This document shows positions 24,501 through 31,855 of a DNA stretch of 50,848 nt, piece after piece (the stretch's first letter is position 1; every line of letters begins with the position of its first letter). The DNA comes from Saprospiraceae bacterium. GTDB lineage: Bacteria; Bacteroidota; Bacteroidia; Chitinophagales; Saprospiraceae. A program made the position numbers and the translations under genes. The stretch lies in the NCBI GenBank assembly GCA_025056735.1, contig JANWVR010000031.1, positions 1 to 50,848 of the forward strand, given 5' to 3'. The notes beneath the pieces are model-generated. The model was given only the letters and a program-made list of their open reading frames with translations. It was not told the origin of the DNA and made no database searches.

Positions 24501-25599
24501 CCATGAGGCGAGCCGCTAAGTTAACGCGCGCACCCACAGCCGCATACTGGCACCGCTCGGCGCTGCCAATGACGCCGGCAAAAGCTAGCCCCGATGAAAT
24601 GCCCATGCGATAGCGCGCCCCCGTGATGTTTTCCATCGGCTGCAACTCCTCTTGCACAGCAGCAATAAATTCTAAGGCCCGCTCCGTGTTGTTTTCAAAC
24701 GACACGGGCGCGCCAAAAAGGCAACACATGACACCGCCCTTATCGCCGAAGTCAATTTCTTTGAAATAGCCACCAAAATTGAGGCTTTGCTCCAGCACGA
24801 TAGAGGCAAAGTGGTCGAGCGCCTCGTGTGTATCCAACCCGCTAAACGACAAAAAGACGCTGACTACATTGCGGAACTCACCCGTGTTACCTTCGGCAAA
24901 GGCCTCAGGCGGCATGAACTCAGCGATAATCGCCGGGTCGGGCGCGGGCAATCGGAGCGGTTGGGCGCCCGGTTCGGCCAGCGATACAGCGCTCATGTCT
25001 AATACAAAGTAGCCGCCTTCGCGCGCAGCTACCGGTCGGGCTTCCGGGGCGCCAGCGGCCAAAAACTCGGCATCGCACAGAACTTCGAGGCTGGCAGCGC
25101 GCGTCTGGGCCAACGCACTGGACTCAATGGGCCGGCCGCGAAAATAGAAGCCCTTGCGCCGCTGGCCCACGATGCCCCATTCTACTTCGCCTGCCGATAA
25201 GCCGACTTTGATACCAATGCGATGCTCAGCCAGAAGCGAGTCAGCCTGCTGCTGGTCGTGGAGGAAGCGCTGGAGCGTCGTCTGCGATGTGCGAAGCACG
25301 CGCGTTGCCACGTCGGCAGCCGACTCCCGCTCTGAAACAGGGAAGAGCGCCGTAAAGCTGTCGCCAGCAAAATAGGGGATAAAACCGCCCTGCTCATACA
25401 CCAACCGCACAGTGGGCTGGAAGATGTGGTTGAGCACATACGACAGTTCCTCGGCGCCTTCAGCGCCTTGCTGCATGAGCCGCTCGGTCAGGCGCGTAAA
25501 GCCGCTCAAGTCTATGAAAAGTACGCACGCACGCATGCGGCCCTGCCATAGACCGAGGCGGTAATGCTCCTGGATAAAATGCGGAAGAAAGTGTTTCAC
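21541..25599 (-). CDS. Soluble adenylyl cyclase-like multidomain protein (two class III cyclase domains, ATPase, TPRs)
   Basis: About 1352 residues from a GTG at 25599, the best match to the family start (VKHFLPHFIQEHYR); an ATG at 25674 would add a cysteine-rich, unlikely extension. Domain order: cyclase C1 (about 20-160) with metal aspartates near residue 30 (FIDLSGFT) and 80 (FAGDSFTALF); a C2-like cyclase domain (about 240-400) in which the first metal aspartate is replaced (FLSFSGL) but the GVIG/VNLAARLM core remains; a STAND/AAA-type ATPase with Walker A GEAGIGKS near 453 and Walker B VVIELEDTHWFDD; then about 11 TPRs from roughly residue 860. This is the layout of mammalian soluble adenylyl cyclase. 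It should make cAMP in the cytoplasm if C1/C2 form one active site. It diverges from folC across a 206-bp gap. Confidence 0.86.
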   Translation of the reverse strand: MKHFLPHFIQEHYRLGLWQGRMRACVLFIDLSGFTRLTERLMQQGAEGAEELSYVLNHIFQPTVRLVYEQGGFIPYFAGDSFTALFPVSERESAADVATRVLRTSQTTLQRFLHDQQQADSLLAEHRIGIKVGLSAGEVEWGIVGQRRKGFYFRGRPIESSALAQTRAASLEVLCDAEFLAAGAPEARPVAAREGGYFVLDMSAVSLAEPGAQPLRLPAPDPAIIAEFMPPEAFAEGNTGEFRNVVSVFLSFSGLDTHEALDHFASIVLEQSLNFGGYFKEIDFGDKGGVMCCLFGAPVSFENNTERALEFIAAVQEELQPMENITGARYRMGISSGLAFAGVIGSAERCQYAAVGARVNLAARLMARADWGEVVADENVQHNRNFKFTFRGEEKYKGFENKIPTYLLSGRNLAGRTSFSGEYFGREAELKALQAFALPLREGRFAGVAFIFGEAGIGKSRLSYELRRSLRDVMSVSWLHCQSDQILRKPFNPFIYLLKNYFEQSPDNTPERNRELFESNFVELTYDLAASKHPEADAVRREIIRTQSVLAALVGLHMPGSLWEQLDARGRYQNALSAMANLFVAEAILQPVVIELEDTHWFDDMSREFLAQFIRRAQAYPILFLATSRYEDDGSKNYALRLSLLQEIGAPYTEVDLNYLQADDLRAFAEARLGGPLHPDLMELLQRMTQGNPFYLEQMAEYFQETDLLENVGGAWQLKNQDVQISDSVKQIMMARIDRLSGLVKETVKAAAVIGREFELPVLSAVMARQEEFIRHNGDLDRVLREQVQTAEKWQIWYAMNELRYIFRHSLLREAAYDMQLRTRLRELHQLIAEAIEHLYPNSEERYIDLAFHYEQAENEEKTAHYLEKAARYAQRNFQNRQAIQYYGKLIQYLGDQPEKAEKCLKLHLRKGAVHELIGQWPEAEDEYRTALHQAQVLQNNAFLGHSHRRLGQLLVLRGDYEGGKKHLDIAIACFEMANNEVGLAETYGNLGNYFFRQGNYASAQSWFTKAIEINRSLQRDAENAPIVATLGLIYMNQGHYDEGIRWLEEQLDIAQRAEDKQALTILYTNLGIVYLEKGSLDSALLCLEKGLALSEELGNKLFTTICIGSIGSVWEKKGDFGRAMDMFQRDLALCSELGDKQGLAIANGLIGDLLSLMGEFERSNDYVEKALALSRELNYKKGIAKALNTLGDNWYYKGDLQRALAYYTEAIEQARSMGNRLILGHSLLEKGMAELRAGNLPAARLLLEEGRDIALTLGNTELVFAANLLRAQILIAEGHRHEALRQLVQLQPLARTEREQAGVHYELRRVADDPKPHRQRALELYRTLYQRTPQHLFKVRIAELEQEGARP

Positions 25600-25793
25600 G
25601 GCGTTGCGCAGCCTCAAACAGGCGGCGCAAGGTACGACAATTGGCGCGCATGCGAGGCGCGCGCAACCATACAAGCGCCCTGTGCTCGTCGCCCTGTCTA
25701 AGCCCTGGTGCGCATACCCAGCCTCCCGAGCAGTCCTCAGGAAAAAACGAGCTTAAGGCAACGGATGGCTTTTCAATGAGGCCCTCAAACCCT

Positions 25794-25801
25794 CACCTTT
25801 G
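25794..25801 (+). promoter_or_regulatory. -7-like box abutting the folC start codon
   Basis: CACCTTTG, one mismatch from TAnnTTTG, ending 4 nt before the folC ATG at 25806. If used, transcription would begin at or next to the start codon and the mRNA would be leaderless. Confidence 0.42.
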
Positions 25802-25805
25802 CCGC

Positions 25806-27128
25806 ATGAATTACGCCGAGACACTTCAGTACTTGTATGCTCACCTGCCGATGTTTCAGCGGATCGGGCCGGCAGCATACAAAAAAGACCTGACCAACAT
25901 CCGGGCGTTGTGCGCGCACTTAGGCGAGCCACACACGCGCTTTGCCAGCCTGCACGTAGGCGGCACCAACGGCAAAGGCTCTGTGAGCCATTTCCTGGCG
26001 GCGCTGTGCCAACTGGCCGGGCTGAAGACGGGCCTGCATATCAGTCCCCATTACAAGGACTTCCGCGAGCGCGTCAAAGTGAACGGGCGCTATATCTCCC
26101 CGGCCCGCGTAGTGGCCTTTGTCGAGCAAAATCGCGCCGCTTTGGACGCCATTAAGCCCTCGTTTTTTGAGATGAGCGTGGCCTTGGCTTTCGACCATTT
26201 TGCTCGAATACGTGTGGATGTGGGCGTTGTGGAAGTTGGTCTGGGCGGGCGGTTAGACAGCACCAACGTCCTGACGCCGTTGGTCAGCGTAATTACCAAT
26301 ATTGGCTACGACCACCAGGATGTGCTGGGCCACACCCTCGAGCTCATCGCCGGTGAGAAGGCTGGCATCATCAAGCCGGGCGTGCCGGCCGTTATTGGCG
26401 AGACACACCCGGAGTCGGCGCCGGTGTTTCGACGCAAGGCCGAAGAGACCGGCTCAGAACTCGTTTTTGCCGACCAGCGCTACGAAGTAGTAGAGGTCTC
26501 CTCGGACTGGGAGACAACCACTTACGACGTTTATCGCGAAGGAAAACCGTTTCTTTCCGGGCTAAAGGTGGACGTGGCCGGTCCGTTTCAGGCGCGCAAT
26601 CTGGCTACGACCTTACAGGCGTGGGAAACCTTTTGCGAACATTACGCCGGGCGTTGGGGCGCCACGCCGGCAGAGTGGAGCATCGAGCGCCTGTGCGCAT
26701 CGCCGGAAGGGCTGTTTTTCCCCGCACGTCGGCTCACGCGCTTCATTGGGCGCTGGCAGGTCATTGGGCGCGAGCCGATTATTCTGTGCGACAGCGCACA
26801 CAACGAGCCAGCCCTGCAGCTGCTGTGGGAACGCCTGTCCAGCGTACCGGCAGAGCGCGTTCATGTGGTGATGGGCATGGTCAGCGATAAGGACTCTGGG
26901 CAGTTGCTCGCGTGCTTTCCGCCTTCGGCGCGGTACTATTTTGCCAAGGCTAACATTCCGCGCGGGCTGGATGCCGGCATCTTGCGCGAGCGCGCAGCAG
27001 CCTTTGGGCTGCAAGGACGCGCCTATCGTTCCGTGCGCCATGCCCTGAGTGCAGCAAAACGCGCCGCCCGGCCGGACGATCTCATCGTCGTCACGGGCAG
27101 CATCTTCGTGGTGGCAGAAGTATTGTAA
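25806..27128 (+). CDS. folC: Bifunctional dihydrofolate / folylpolyglutamate synthase
   Basis: A 440-residue Mur-ligase-family enzyme that adds glutamate to dihydropteroate and extends folate polyglutamates using ATP. The P-loop is GGTNGKGS at 52-59, with the folate-binding TGLHISPHY loop just after and the Mur-type VEVGLGGRLDSTNV and ITNIGYDHQDVLG motifs in the ATPase domain. The C-terminal glutamate domain carries the DSAHNEPAL motif. The frame is open from 25641, but ATG at 25806 gives the family N-terminus. It is convergent with the MFS gene. Confidence 0.95.
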   Translation: MNYAETLQYLYAHLPMFQRIGPAAYKKDLTNIRALCAHLGEPHTRFASLHVGGTNGKGSVSHFLAALCQLAGLKTGLHISPHYKDFRERVKVNGRYISPARVVAFVEQNRAALDAIKPSFFEMSVALAFDHFARIRVDVGVVEVGLGGRLDSTNVLTPLVSVITNIGYDHQDVLGHTLELIAGEKAGIIKPGVPAVIGETHPESAPVFRRKAEETGSELVFADQRYEVVEVSSDWETTTYDVYREGKPFLSGLKVDVAGPFQARNLATTLQAWETFCEHYAGRWGATPAEWSIERLCASPEGLFFPARRLTRFIGRWQVIGREPIILCDSAHNEPALQLLWERLSSVPAERVHVVMGMVSDKDSGQLLACFPPSARYYFAKANIPRGLDAGILRERAAAFGLQGRAYRSVRHALSAAKRAARPDDLIVVTGSIFVVAEVL

Positions 27129-27146
27129 GCAGCCAGTTGGCCATGC

Positions 27147-27169
27147 GCCTGAGCCAGGAACGCTCAGGC
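27147..27169. terminator. Probable bidirectional hairpin between folC and the MFS gene
   Basis: A perfect 8-bp stem GCCTGAGC (27147-27154) / GCTCAGGC (27162-27169) with a 7-nt loop, in a 48-bp convergent gap. There is no real U tract, so termination efficiency is uncertain. Confidence 0.5.
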
Positions 27170-27176
27170 TATGCCG

Positions 27177-28418
27177 TCAGACGGTCTCCATGTAGTTCAG
27201 GTCCTGGTCAAAAGTTTCCTTCATGCCAATGAGGGCAGCAAAGGCAATCAACAGGCAGGCAGCGCCCACAACAGCAGCGGCAGGAATAACGTCGCCAGTC
27301 ATGGTAGGGCCCTTAAGCCATAAAAAGGCCGAAGCGATAGGCACGAGCATCCCGCGGGCAAAGTTGGGCACGGAAGTAGCCACAGTAGCGCGCAGGTTGG
27401 TGCCGAATTGCTCTGCGCCAATGGTTACAAAGATTACCCAGAAACCGACCGAAAGACCCAGCAAGAAATGGGCAAAATGAAAGGCAGCCACACTGCAGAA
27501 GGGCGCCGCCAAATAATAGGCCACGGCCAGCGCATCGGCAATCAGAAAAATCCACATTACCTTCAACCGGCTGCGCAGCAGCTGGCTGAGCAGGCCCGAA
27601 GCGATGTCGCCCACGATGAGACCAGTATAGCAGGCAGCGATAGCGTTGCCAGCCGATACGCCCGATAGGCCTTTTGCCTGGCCGAATTCGGGCGCCAGCG
27701 TGACGAGCACGCCCACCACGAACCACGTTGGAAAGCCGATAAGCAGGCATCGGGCGAACCGCGAGAAGCGATCCCAGTGGGTGAACAGCGCCAAAAAGTT
27801 GCCGCGGCTGATGCCTTCAGCGGCTTCCATCTGCCGAAACATACCTGACTCGTTGACGCTGATGCGCAACACCAGCAACAACAGCCCCAGGCCGCCGCCG
27901 ATGAAAAAGCACACCCGCCAGGGGAAAAACATGTCAATGACCCAGGCCAACAGGGCGCCGGTCAGGCCCACTGAGGCCACAATCATGGTGCCGTAGCCGC
28001 GTTTTTCCTTAGGCAGGCTCTCGGCCACAAGCGTGATGCCCGCACCCAGCTCGCCCGCCAAACCAATGCCGGCCAGAAAACGCAACACAGCGTAATCGAG
28101 CGAAGAAGTTACTAAACCATTGAGGATGTTGGCAATGGAGTAAAGGGCGATAGAAAAATAAAGCACGCGCACGCGACCGCGCTTGTCGCCCAGCACGCCC
28201 CAAAGCACGCCGCCTAAGAGCATGCCCGCCATCTGCCAGTTGAGCAGCGTCAGGCCAATATCGGTGAGCTGCTGCCCCGAAAAGCCCAGTGATTGCAAGC
28301 TTTTGACTCGCACAAAGCCAAACAGCAGCAGGTCGTAGATATCTACAAAATAGCCCAACGCCGCCACAACAACGGCGGCGTTGAGCAATCGAGGCGCTGA
28401 AGCGGCGTCTTCCTTCAT
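27177..28418 (-). CDS. Major facilitator superfamily transporter
   Basis: A 413-residue inner-membrane protein with 12 predicted helices. It has the MFS loop 2-3 motif (GVLWGVLGDKRGRVRVL) and helix 5-type glycines (GLAGELGAGITLVAESLPKEKRGYG) typical of the sugar- and metabolite-proton symporter branch. Two extra residues groups suggest a substrate like an organic acid, but this is not decidable. A TTG at 28445 could extend it by nine residues; ATG at 28418 fits the family better. It follows the TPR gene by 33 bp (6 bp if TTG is used), so they are probably co-transcribed. Confidence 0.87.
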   Translation of the reverse strand: MKEDAASAPRLLNAAVVVAALGYFVDIYDLLLFGFVRVKSLQSLGFSGQQLTDIGLTLLNWQMAGMLLGGVLWGVLGDKRGRVRVLYFSIALYSIANILNGLVTSSLDYAVLRFLAGIGLAGELGAGITLVAESLPKEKRGYGTMIVASVGLTGALLAWVIDMFFPWRVCFFIGGGLGLLLLVLRISVNESGMFRQMEAAEGISRGNFLALFTHWDRFSRFARCLLIGFPTWFVVGVLVTLAPEFGQAKGLSGVSAGNAIAACYTGLIVGDIASGLLSQLLRSRLKVMWIFLIADALAVAYYLAAPFCSVAAFHFAHFLLGLSVGFWVIFVTIGAEQFGTNLRATVATSVPNFARGMLVPIASAFLWLKGPTMTGDVIPAAAVVGAACLLIAFAALIGMKETFDQDLNYMETV

Positions 28419-28451
28419 AAGGCCAGCGGTGTCCTTTCTGGGCAACCTGGA

Positions 28452-29780
28452 CTACATTTTAAAATACGACTGGGCGTTCTTGCCACCGCCCCGGACGACC
28501 TCTAAGCGCTTTTTGAACTCGTTGGCTTTCTCCAAATCGTCCTTGCGCGCATAGATTTCCGAAAGGGCAATGAGGGTGTTGGTATCGTTGGGATCAAGCG
28601 ACTCCGATTTCTGGAAATAGGGCAGCGCTTCATCGAAGAGTGCCATGATTTCCTTCTGCATCTGCTGGTACTTCTTGATGGTAGCTGCCGAATAGTCGTC
28701 TTGCGGCAGGGCATTCAAGTCTTGCGTACGTGCGGCGGCTTTGTTGTAATACAGCGCCCCAAGCGAGTAATAGGCATCGTTGGACTTGGGGTCTATCTCG
28801 ATGGCCTTTTCATAGTACTTTTTGGCCTCGTTGAAGTATTCTGTGGCCTTGGCGTTATTCTTCGCCTGTGCCTCGCGCTGGTATAGGTTATCGTACACGC
28901 TGCCCAGCGTGATGAACAGGCTCAAGTTGTTAGGTTCTTGCTCGATGGCTTGCTTCAAGCGCGTAATCAGGCCATCCAATTCGCCTTTCTTCAAGTAGAG
29001 GTTGATTTCTGCAAATAGCAAGGCGCCGTCGTTCGGGTATTTCTGGCGACCCTCCTTGAGGATACGCTCTGCGACAGCCTCCTCTCCTTTCGCCGTTTTT
29101 ATTTGATAAAGGCCTTCATAAACGGCTGCCTGAGCATTGCCTTGCTCGTACAGGCGCATATAATACTTCTCGGCCTCGTTGTTCAGACCCGCCAATTGGC
29201 CGCACAGCGCTGTAACATATAGCTGATTCTGGTATTGTTCGGGATCGTCCAAATAGCTTTTGATTTTTTCTGCCTTCAGAATGTCGTGGCTCCTGACCAG
29301 AGCATCGAAGGAACGATAGGCCTTATCGTAGGCCTGCGCTTCGTATTTCATCAAGCCGATGTTGACTAAATAGCTCTGTATTTCAGCAATGCCTTTAGCT
29401 GCATCGGACTTCTCAAATTTTTTAGTGGCTAAATTGTAGGCTTTTTCAAAAGCTTCATATGCTGCTAATGCGTCGTTGTCGCCGCTGAGTTTTGCGCTCG
29501 GGTTGATCTGGCGCATCATCATGTCGCGCTGAACGATGGTGCTGTAAATCTCGCCTTTGGTCTGCCAGGCAGAGACCATGCCCTGAACGCTCTCGGCGTT
29601 TAACGCCTGGTCAATTTTTGTCTTGGCTTCGTCCAGCTTGGCAGCGCTGCCGCTAGGGTCCATGTTGTAGCTGGTCAGCGCGCGAGCGGCTTGCTTGGAG
29701 AGCTTAACGGGGTCTTCTTGCGCCTGGGCCGCTGTGATGGCATAAGCAAGGGCAATCAGGATAGCAACGGTTTTTCTCAT
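28452..29780 (-). CDS. Exported tetratricopeptide-repeat protein
   Basis: A 442-residue protein with a signal peptide cleaved near residue 20 (ITAAQAQ) and at least five TPR-like units, clearest around residues 300-430 (AKKYYEKAIEIDPKSNDAYYSLGALYYNKAA, in pieces; then ALPYFQKSESLDPNDTNTL). TPRs are protein-binding scaffolds; here it would work in the periplasm. Homologous TPR proteins are common in Bacteroidota without known role. A -7 box and a leader hairpin lie upstream, and the MFS gene follows. Confidence 0.85.
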   Translation of the reverse strand: MRKTVAILIALAYAITAAQAQEDPVKLSKQAARALTSYNMDPSGSAAKLDEAKTKIDQALNAESVQGMVSAWQTKGEIYSTIVQRDMMMRQINPSAKLSGDNDALAAYEAFEKAYNLATKKFEKSDAAKGIAEIQSYLVNIGLMKYEAQAYDKAYRSFDALVRSHDILKAEKIKSYLDDPEQYQNQLYVTALCGQLAGLNNEAEKYYMRLYEQGNAQAAVYEGLYQIKTAKGEEAVAERILKEGRQKYPNDGALLFAEINLYLKKGELDGLITRLKQAIEQEPNNLSLFITLGSVYDNLYQREAQAKNNAKATEYFNEAKKYYEKAIEIDPKSNDAYYSLGALYYNKAAARTQDLNALPQDDYSAATIKKYQQMQKEIMALFDEALPYFQKSESLDPNDTNTLIALSEIYARKDDLEKANEFKKRLEVVRGGGKNAQSYFKM

Positions 29781-29807
29781 GGTGAAAGCAATTTTAATGG
29801 TGTGTGG

Positions 29808-29830
29808 ACGGGCTTTTGCGGGTTGCCCGT
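29808..29830 (-). other. Hairpin in the leader of the TPR gene
   Basis: A 6-bp stem ACGGGC (29808-29813) / GCCCGT (29825-29830) with an 11-nt loop, lying between the predicted transcription start near 29856 and the ATG at 29780. A regulatory role is only a guess. Confidence 0.35.
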
Positions 29831-29859
29831 GGGTTAAAACATATTTTTTTCATACGCAG

Positions 29860-29867
29860 CAAAGGTA
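29860..29867 (-). promoter_or_regulatory. -7 box for the TPR-MFS operon
   Basis: Minus-strand TACCTTTG, exact match to TAnnTTTG, giving a leader of about 75 nt. Confidence 0.62.
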
Positions 29868-29905
29868 GTTTGGTTTCGTGAAAACGCTTTAACACACCGT
29901 TAAGA

Positions 29906-29933
29906 GCGCGCCGTTTAAACGCCAACGGCGCGC
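29906..29933. repeat. Perfect 10-bp inverted repeat in a divergent intergenic region
   Basis: GCGCGCCGTT (29906-29915) and AACGGCGCGC (29924-29933) flank an 8-nt loop, between the divergent TPR and lipoprotein genes. No U tract follows on either strand, so it is not a standard terminator. It could be an operator or an RNA hairpin in the lipoprotein leader. Confidence 0.6.
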
Positions 29934-30010
29934 ACAGGTCTATAAAGCGCGTTTGCCAAAAGCACAAATAGCCGTTTAATCTTTCATCAAAAAAACACAA
30001 ACCACGCGCT

Positions 30011-30811
30011 ATGCAAAAGTATTGGTTGCTCATTGGCCTGCTGATAGCAGGCGTGTTTTATCTGCCTTCTTGTCAAAAGGAGGACTCGACCGATGCCGAT
30101 GTCTTAACCTCAGAGGATGTGGCGGCCCTGGAGGACTTCTCTGCCGAAATTGACCAGGTGGCCGACCTCGCCATCGAAGAGCGCGGCAGCGGCGCCTGCC
30201 CTGCGGTTACGCTGGCACAGCCGTGGGGAACCTGGCCCAACACCATCACCATTGATTATGGAACGACGGGCTGCGCTGGCCCAAACGGCGAACACGTCCT
30301 CAAGGGCAAGATCATCGTCGTGCAAACGGCCGAAATGTTTACTGCTGGCGCCCAACGCACCAAGACGTTCGATAACTTCTACGTGGACGATGTGCGCGTA
30401 GAAGGCACAAAAACGTGGAAAAACAACGGCAAAGACGCCAGCGGAAACTGGTCGTACACCCGCACCGCAACCGACATGAAGCTGACTTACCCCGACGGCG
30501 CCTCCACGACGTGGAACCACACGCACACCGCTACGCTCGTGCAAGGCGGCGCCACACCTACGCACCGCGACAACGCGTGGAACATCACCGGCAACTCGTC
30601 GGGCACGAACCGCAACGGCAAGGCCTTTTCGGCCAACATCACCGAACCGCTCGTCAAGCGCGGCAATTGCCGCTGGATTGTACAGGGCACCGTTCAATTC
30701 ACCCGAGACGGCAAAACCTCCACGCTCGACTTCGGCAACGGCTCGTGTGATCGCTTTGCCCGCCTAACCCTGCCCAACGGCGATGTGGTCAATGTGCGTC
30801 TGCGCCGCTAA
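30011..30811 (+). CDS. Hypothetical lipoprotein
   Basis: A 266-residue predicted lipoprotein with lipobox LPSC (Cys21), an acidic helical segment (residues 25-60), then a beta-rich domain with two cysteine pairs (ACPAVTLAQPWGTWPNTITIDYG in pieces; GNCRWIVQGTV; GNGSCDRFARL). The repeating pattern of a trapped acidic stretch followed by wash-board strands occurs in many Bacteroidota surface lipoproteins of unknown role. I do not recognise a function. It is closed by a strong terminator. Confidence 0.75.
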   Translation: MQKYWLLIGLLIAGVFYLPSCQKEDSTDADVLTSEDVAALEDFSAEIDQVADLAIEERGSGACPAVTLAQPWGTWPNTITIDYGTTGCAGPNGEHVLKGKIIVVQTAEMFTAGAQRTKTFDNFYVDDVRVEGTKTWKNNGKDASGNWSYTRTATDMKLTYPDGASTTWNHTHTATLVQGGATPTHRDNAWNITGNSSGTNRNGKAFSANITEPLVKRGNCRWIVQGTVQFTRDGKTSTLDFGNGSCDRFARLTLPNGDVVNVRLRR

Positions 30812-30837
30812 GCATGGACTGAAAGACATTCTCAACG

Positions 30838-30883
30838 AGGCGCGGCTGTGTGCTAAGGGCATACAGTCGCGCCTATGTTTTTT
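30838..30883 (+). terminator. Intrinsic terminator of the lipoprotein gene
   Basis: A near-perfect 15-bp stem, left arm 30838-30852 (AGGCGCGGCTGTGTG), right arm 30860-30874, with 7-nt loop, followed by ATG and six T (30878-30883). Confidence 0.88.
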
Positions 30884-30919
30884 GTTGACAGGCGGCCAAA
30901 AGCATTTGACCGTTACGGG

Positions 30920-31756
30920 TTAGCGGCAGCCAGCAGGCAGTTCTTGGGTCAGGTATAGGTCTACCTGCTCGCCCACGCGAAGGGTGCCGTTGGGGTCGTA
31001 AGGGGGTGACTGGCGCCACACGTAAGCCGACATTTGATCCACCACCGTGCCGTCGTTGATGACGGCGCCCACGTTGAGGTTGCTGGCGCTCAGCAAAAAG
31101 CGCGCAGCATCGTAGGTCAGGCATACACAATCAGGTATTTCCACGACTAAGGCGACCTGCTCAGAGACGATGAAGTCAATTTCCGAACCCATCTCTACCT
31201 CGAAGCCATAGCGAATGGCCTCCGTAATGGTGTCGCCGCGAAAGAGAACGGCCACAATGGTATTGGGCGCCAGCTTAGGGTCTGCAACGCGCATCAGGAC
31301 GCGCGGCTTTAGCCCCAGCCGCAGGCACTTGCGACTGTACAGGTCGTAGTCGTCGTTGCCCACCAAATTAGGCAGCCGCACGATGTCGGGATTGCGCTTA
31401 GCGACGGTCAGGTAAATCGTGCGGCCCTCTTTGACACGGCTCTCCGGCTTTGGGTTCTGCAACAACACTACGCCCGGCGGCTTGCCAAGCACATAGATCG
31501 AGTCGTTGATCACTACGTTGAAGCCTCGCGCTTCTGCTTTGACGGTTGCCTCGCGAAAGCCCATGCCTACGAAGTTGGGCACCTGCACGCTCTCGCCGTG
31601 GTGAGTGTAGCATTTCAACCACCAAAAGGTGAACAAGACAAAAGCACCCACCACAGCCATAAGCGACAGGCAACTCCTGATTACATAAGGCGTCGTCAGG
31701 AAACTATAGACCTCGAGGCCTGTGCGCCGAAGAAAAAGCCATATTTTTTGCATCAT
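30920..31756 (-). CDS. Membrane-anchored protein with three PASTA domains
   Basis: A 278-residue protein (ATG at 31756, or 31753). A short basic cytoplasmic segment is followed by one membrane helix at about residues 27-47. The periplasmic part holds three PASTA domains: the first starting VQVPNFVGMGFREA, the second VRLPNLVGNDDYDL, the third VVEIPDCVCLTYDAA. PASTA domains bind muropeptides or beta-lactam-like ligands in the penicillin-binding proteins and Ser/Thr kinases of Gram-positives. Here there is no kinase or transpeptidase domain, as is usual in Bacteroidota. In other members of the phylum it is often near cell-wall genes; here it follows a T9SS protein gene. It may sense or scaffold peptidoglycan synthesis. 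Confidence 0.87.
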   Translation of the reverse strand: MMQKIWLFLRRTGLEVYSFLTTPYVIRSCLSLMAVVGAFVLFTFWWLKCYTHHGESVQVPNFVGMGFREATVKAEARGFNVVINDSIYVLGKPPGVVLLQNPKPESRVKEGRTIYLTVAKRNPDIVRLPNLVGNDDYDLYSRKCLRLGLKPRVLMRVADPKLAPNTIVAVLFRGDTITEAIRYGFEVEMGSEIDFIVSEQVALVVEIPDCVCLTYDAARFLLSASNLNVGAVINDGTVVDQMSAYVWRQSPPYDPNGTLRVGEQVDLYLTQELPAGCR

Positions 31757-31767
31757 GGCAAAAGAAA

Positions 31768-31799
31768 CGCGGCAGCTGCGTTTGAGAGCAGCTGCCGCG
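31768..31799 (-). terminator. Intrinsic terminator of the T9SS gene, overlapping the PASTA-gene leader
   Basis: A perfect 12-bp stem, arms 31768-31779 and 31788-31799 (CGCGGCAGCTGC and its complement), with an 8-nt loop. On the minus strand it is followed by TTTCTTTTG. It terminates the upstream gene (stop at 31856) but also stands directly against the -7 box of the PASTA gene, so the start of that transcript would fall inside its first-transcribed arm. Confidence 0.75.
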
Positions 31800-31807
31800 C
31801 AAAAGTA
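31800..31807 (-). promoter_or_regulatory. -7 box for the PASTA gene
   Basis: Minus-strand TACTTTTG, exact match to TAnnTTTG, touching the terminator hairpin. The predicted start is near 31796, giving a leader of about 40 nt. Confidence 0.55.
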
Positions 31808-31855
31808 GTTCGGTCCGGCCGGTTGGCGTGCGCCAGGCGTCAGGCCCGGCGTCAA

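Noticed and set aside
25600-25674. ATG start of the cyclase protein at 25674
   Set aside because: The added 25 residues are Cys/Ala-rich and unlike the family; a GTG at 25599 gives the expected N-terminus. Not certain.
25641-25805. Long N-terminal extension of folC
   Set aside because: Not FolC-like; ATG at 25806 gives the conserved start.
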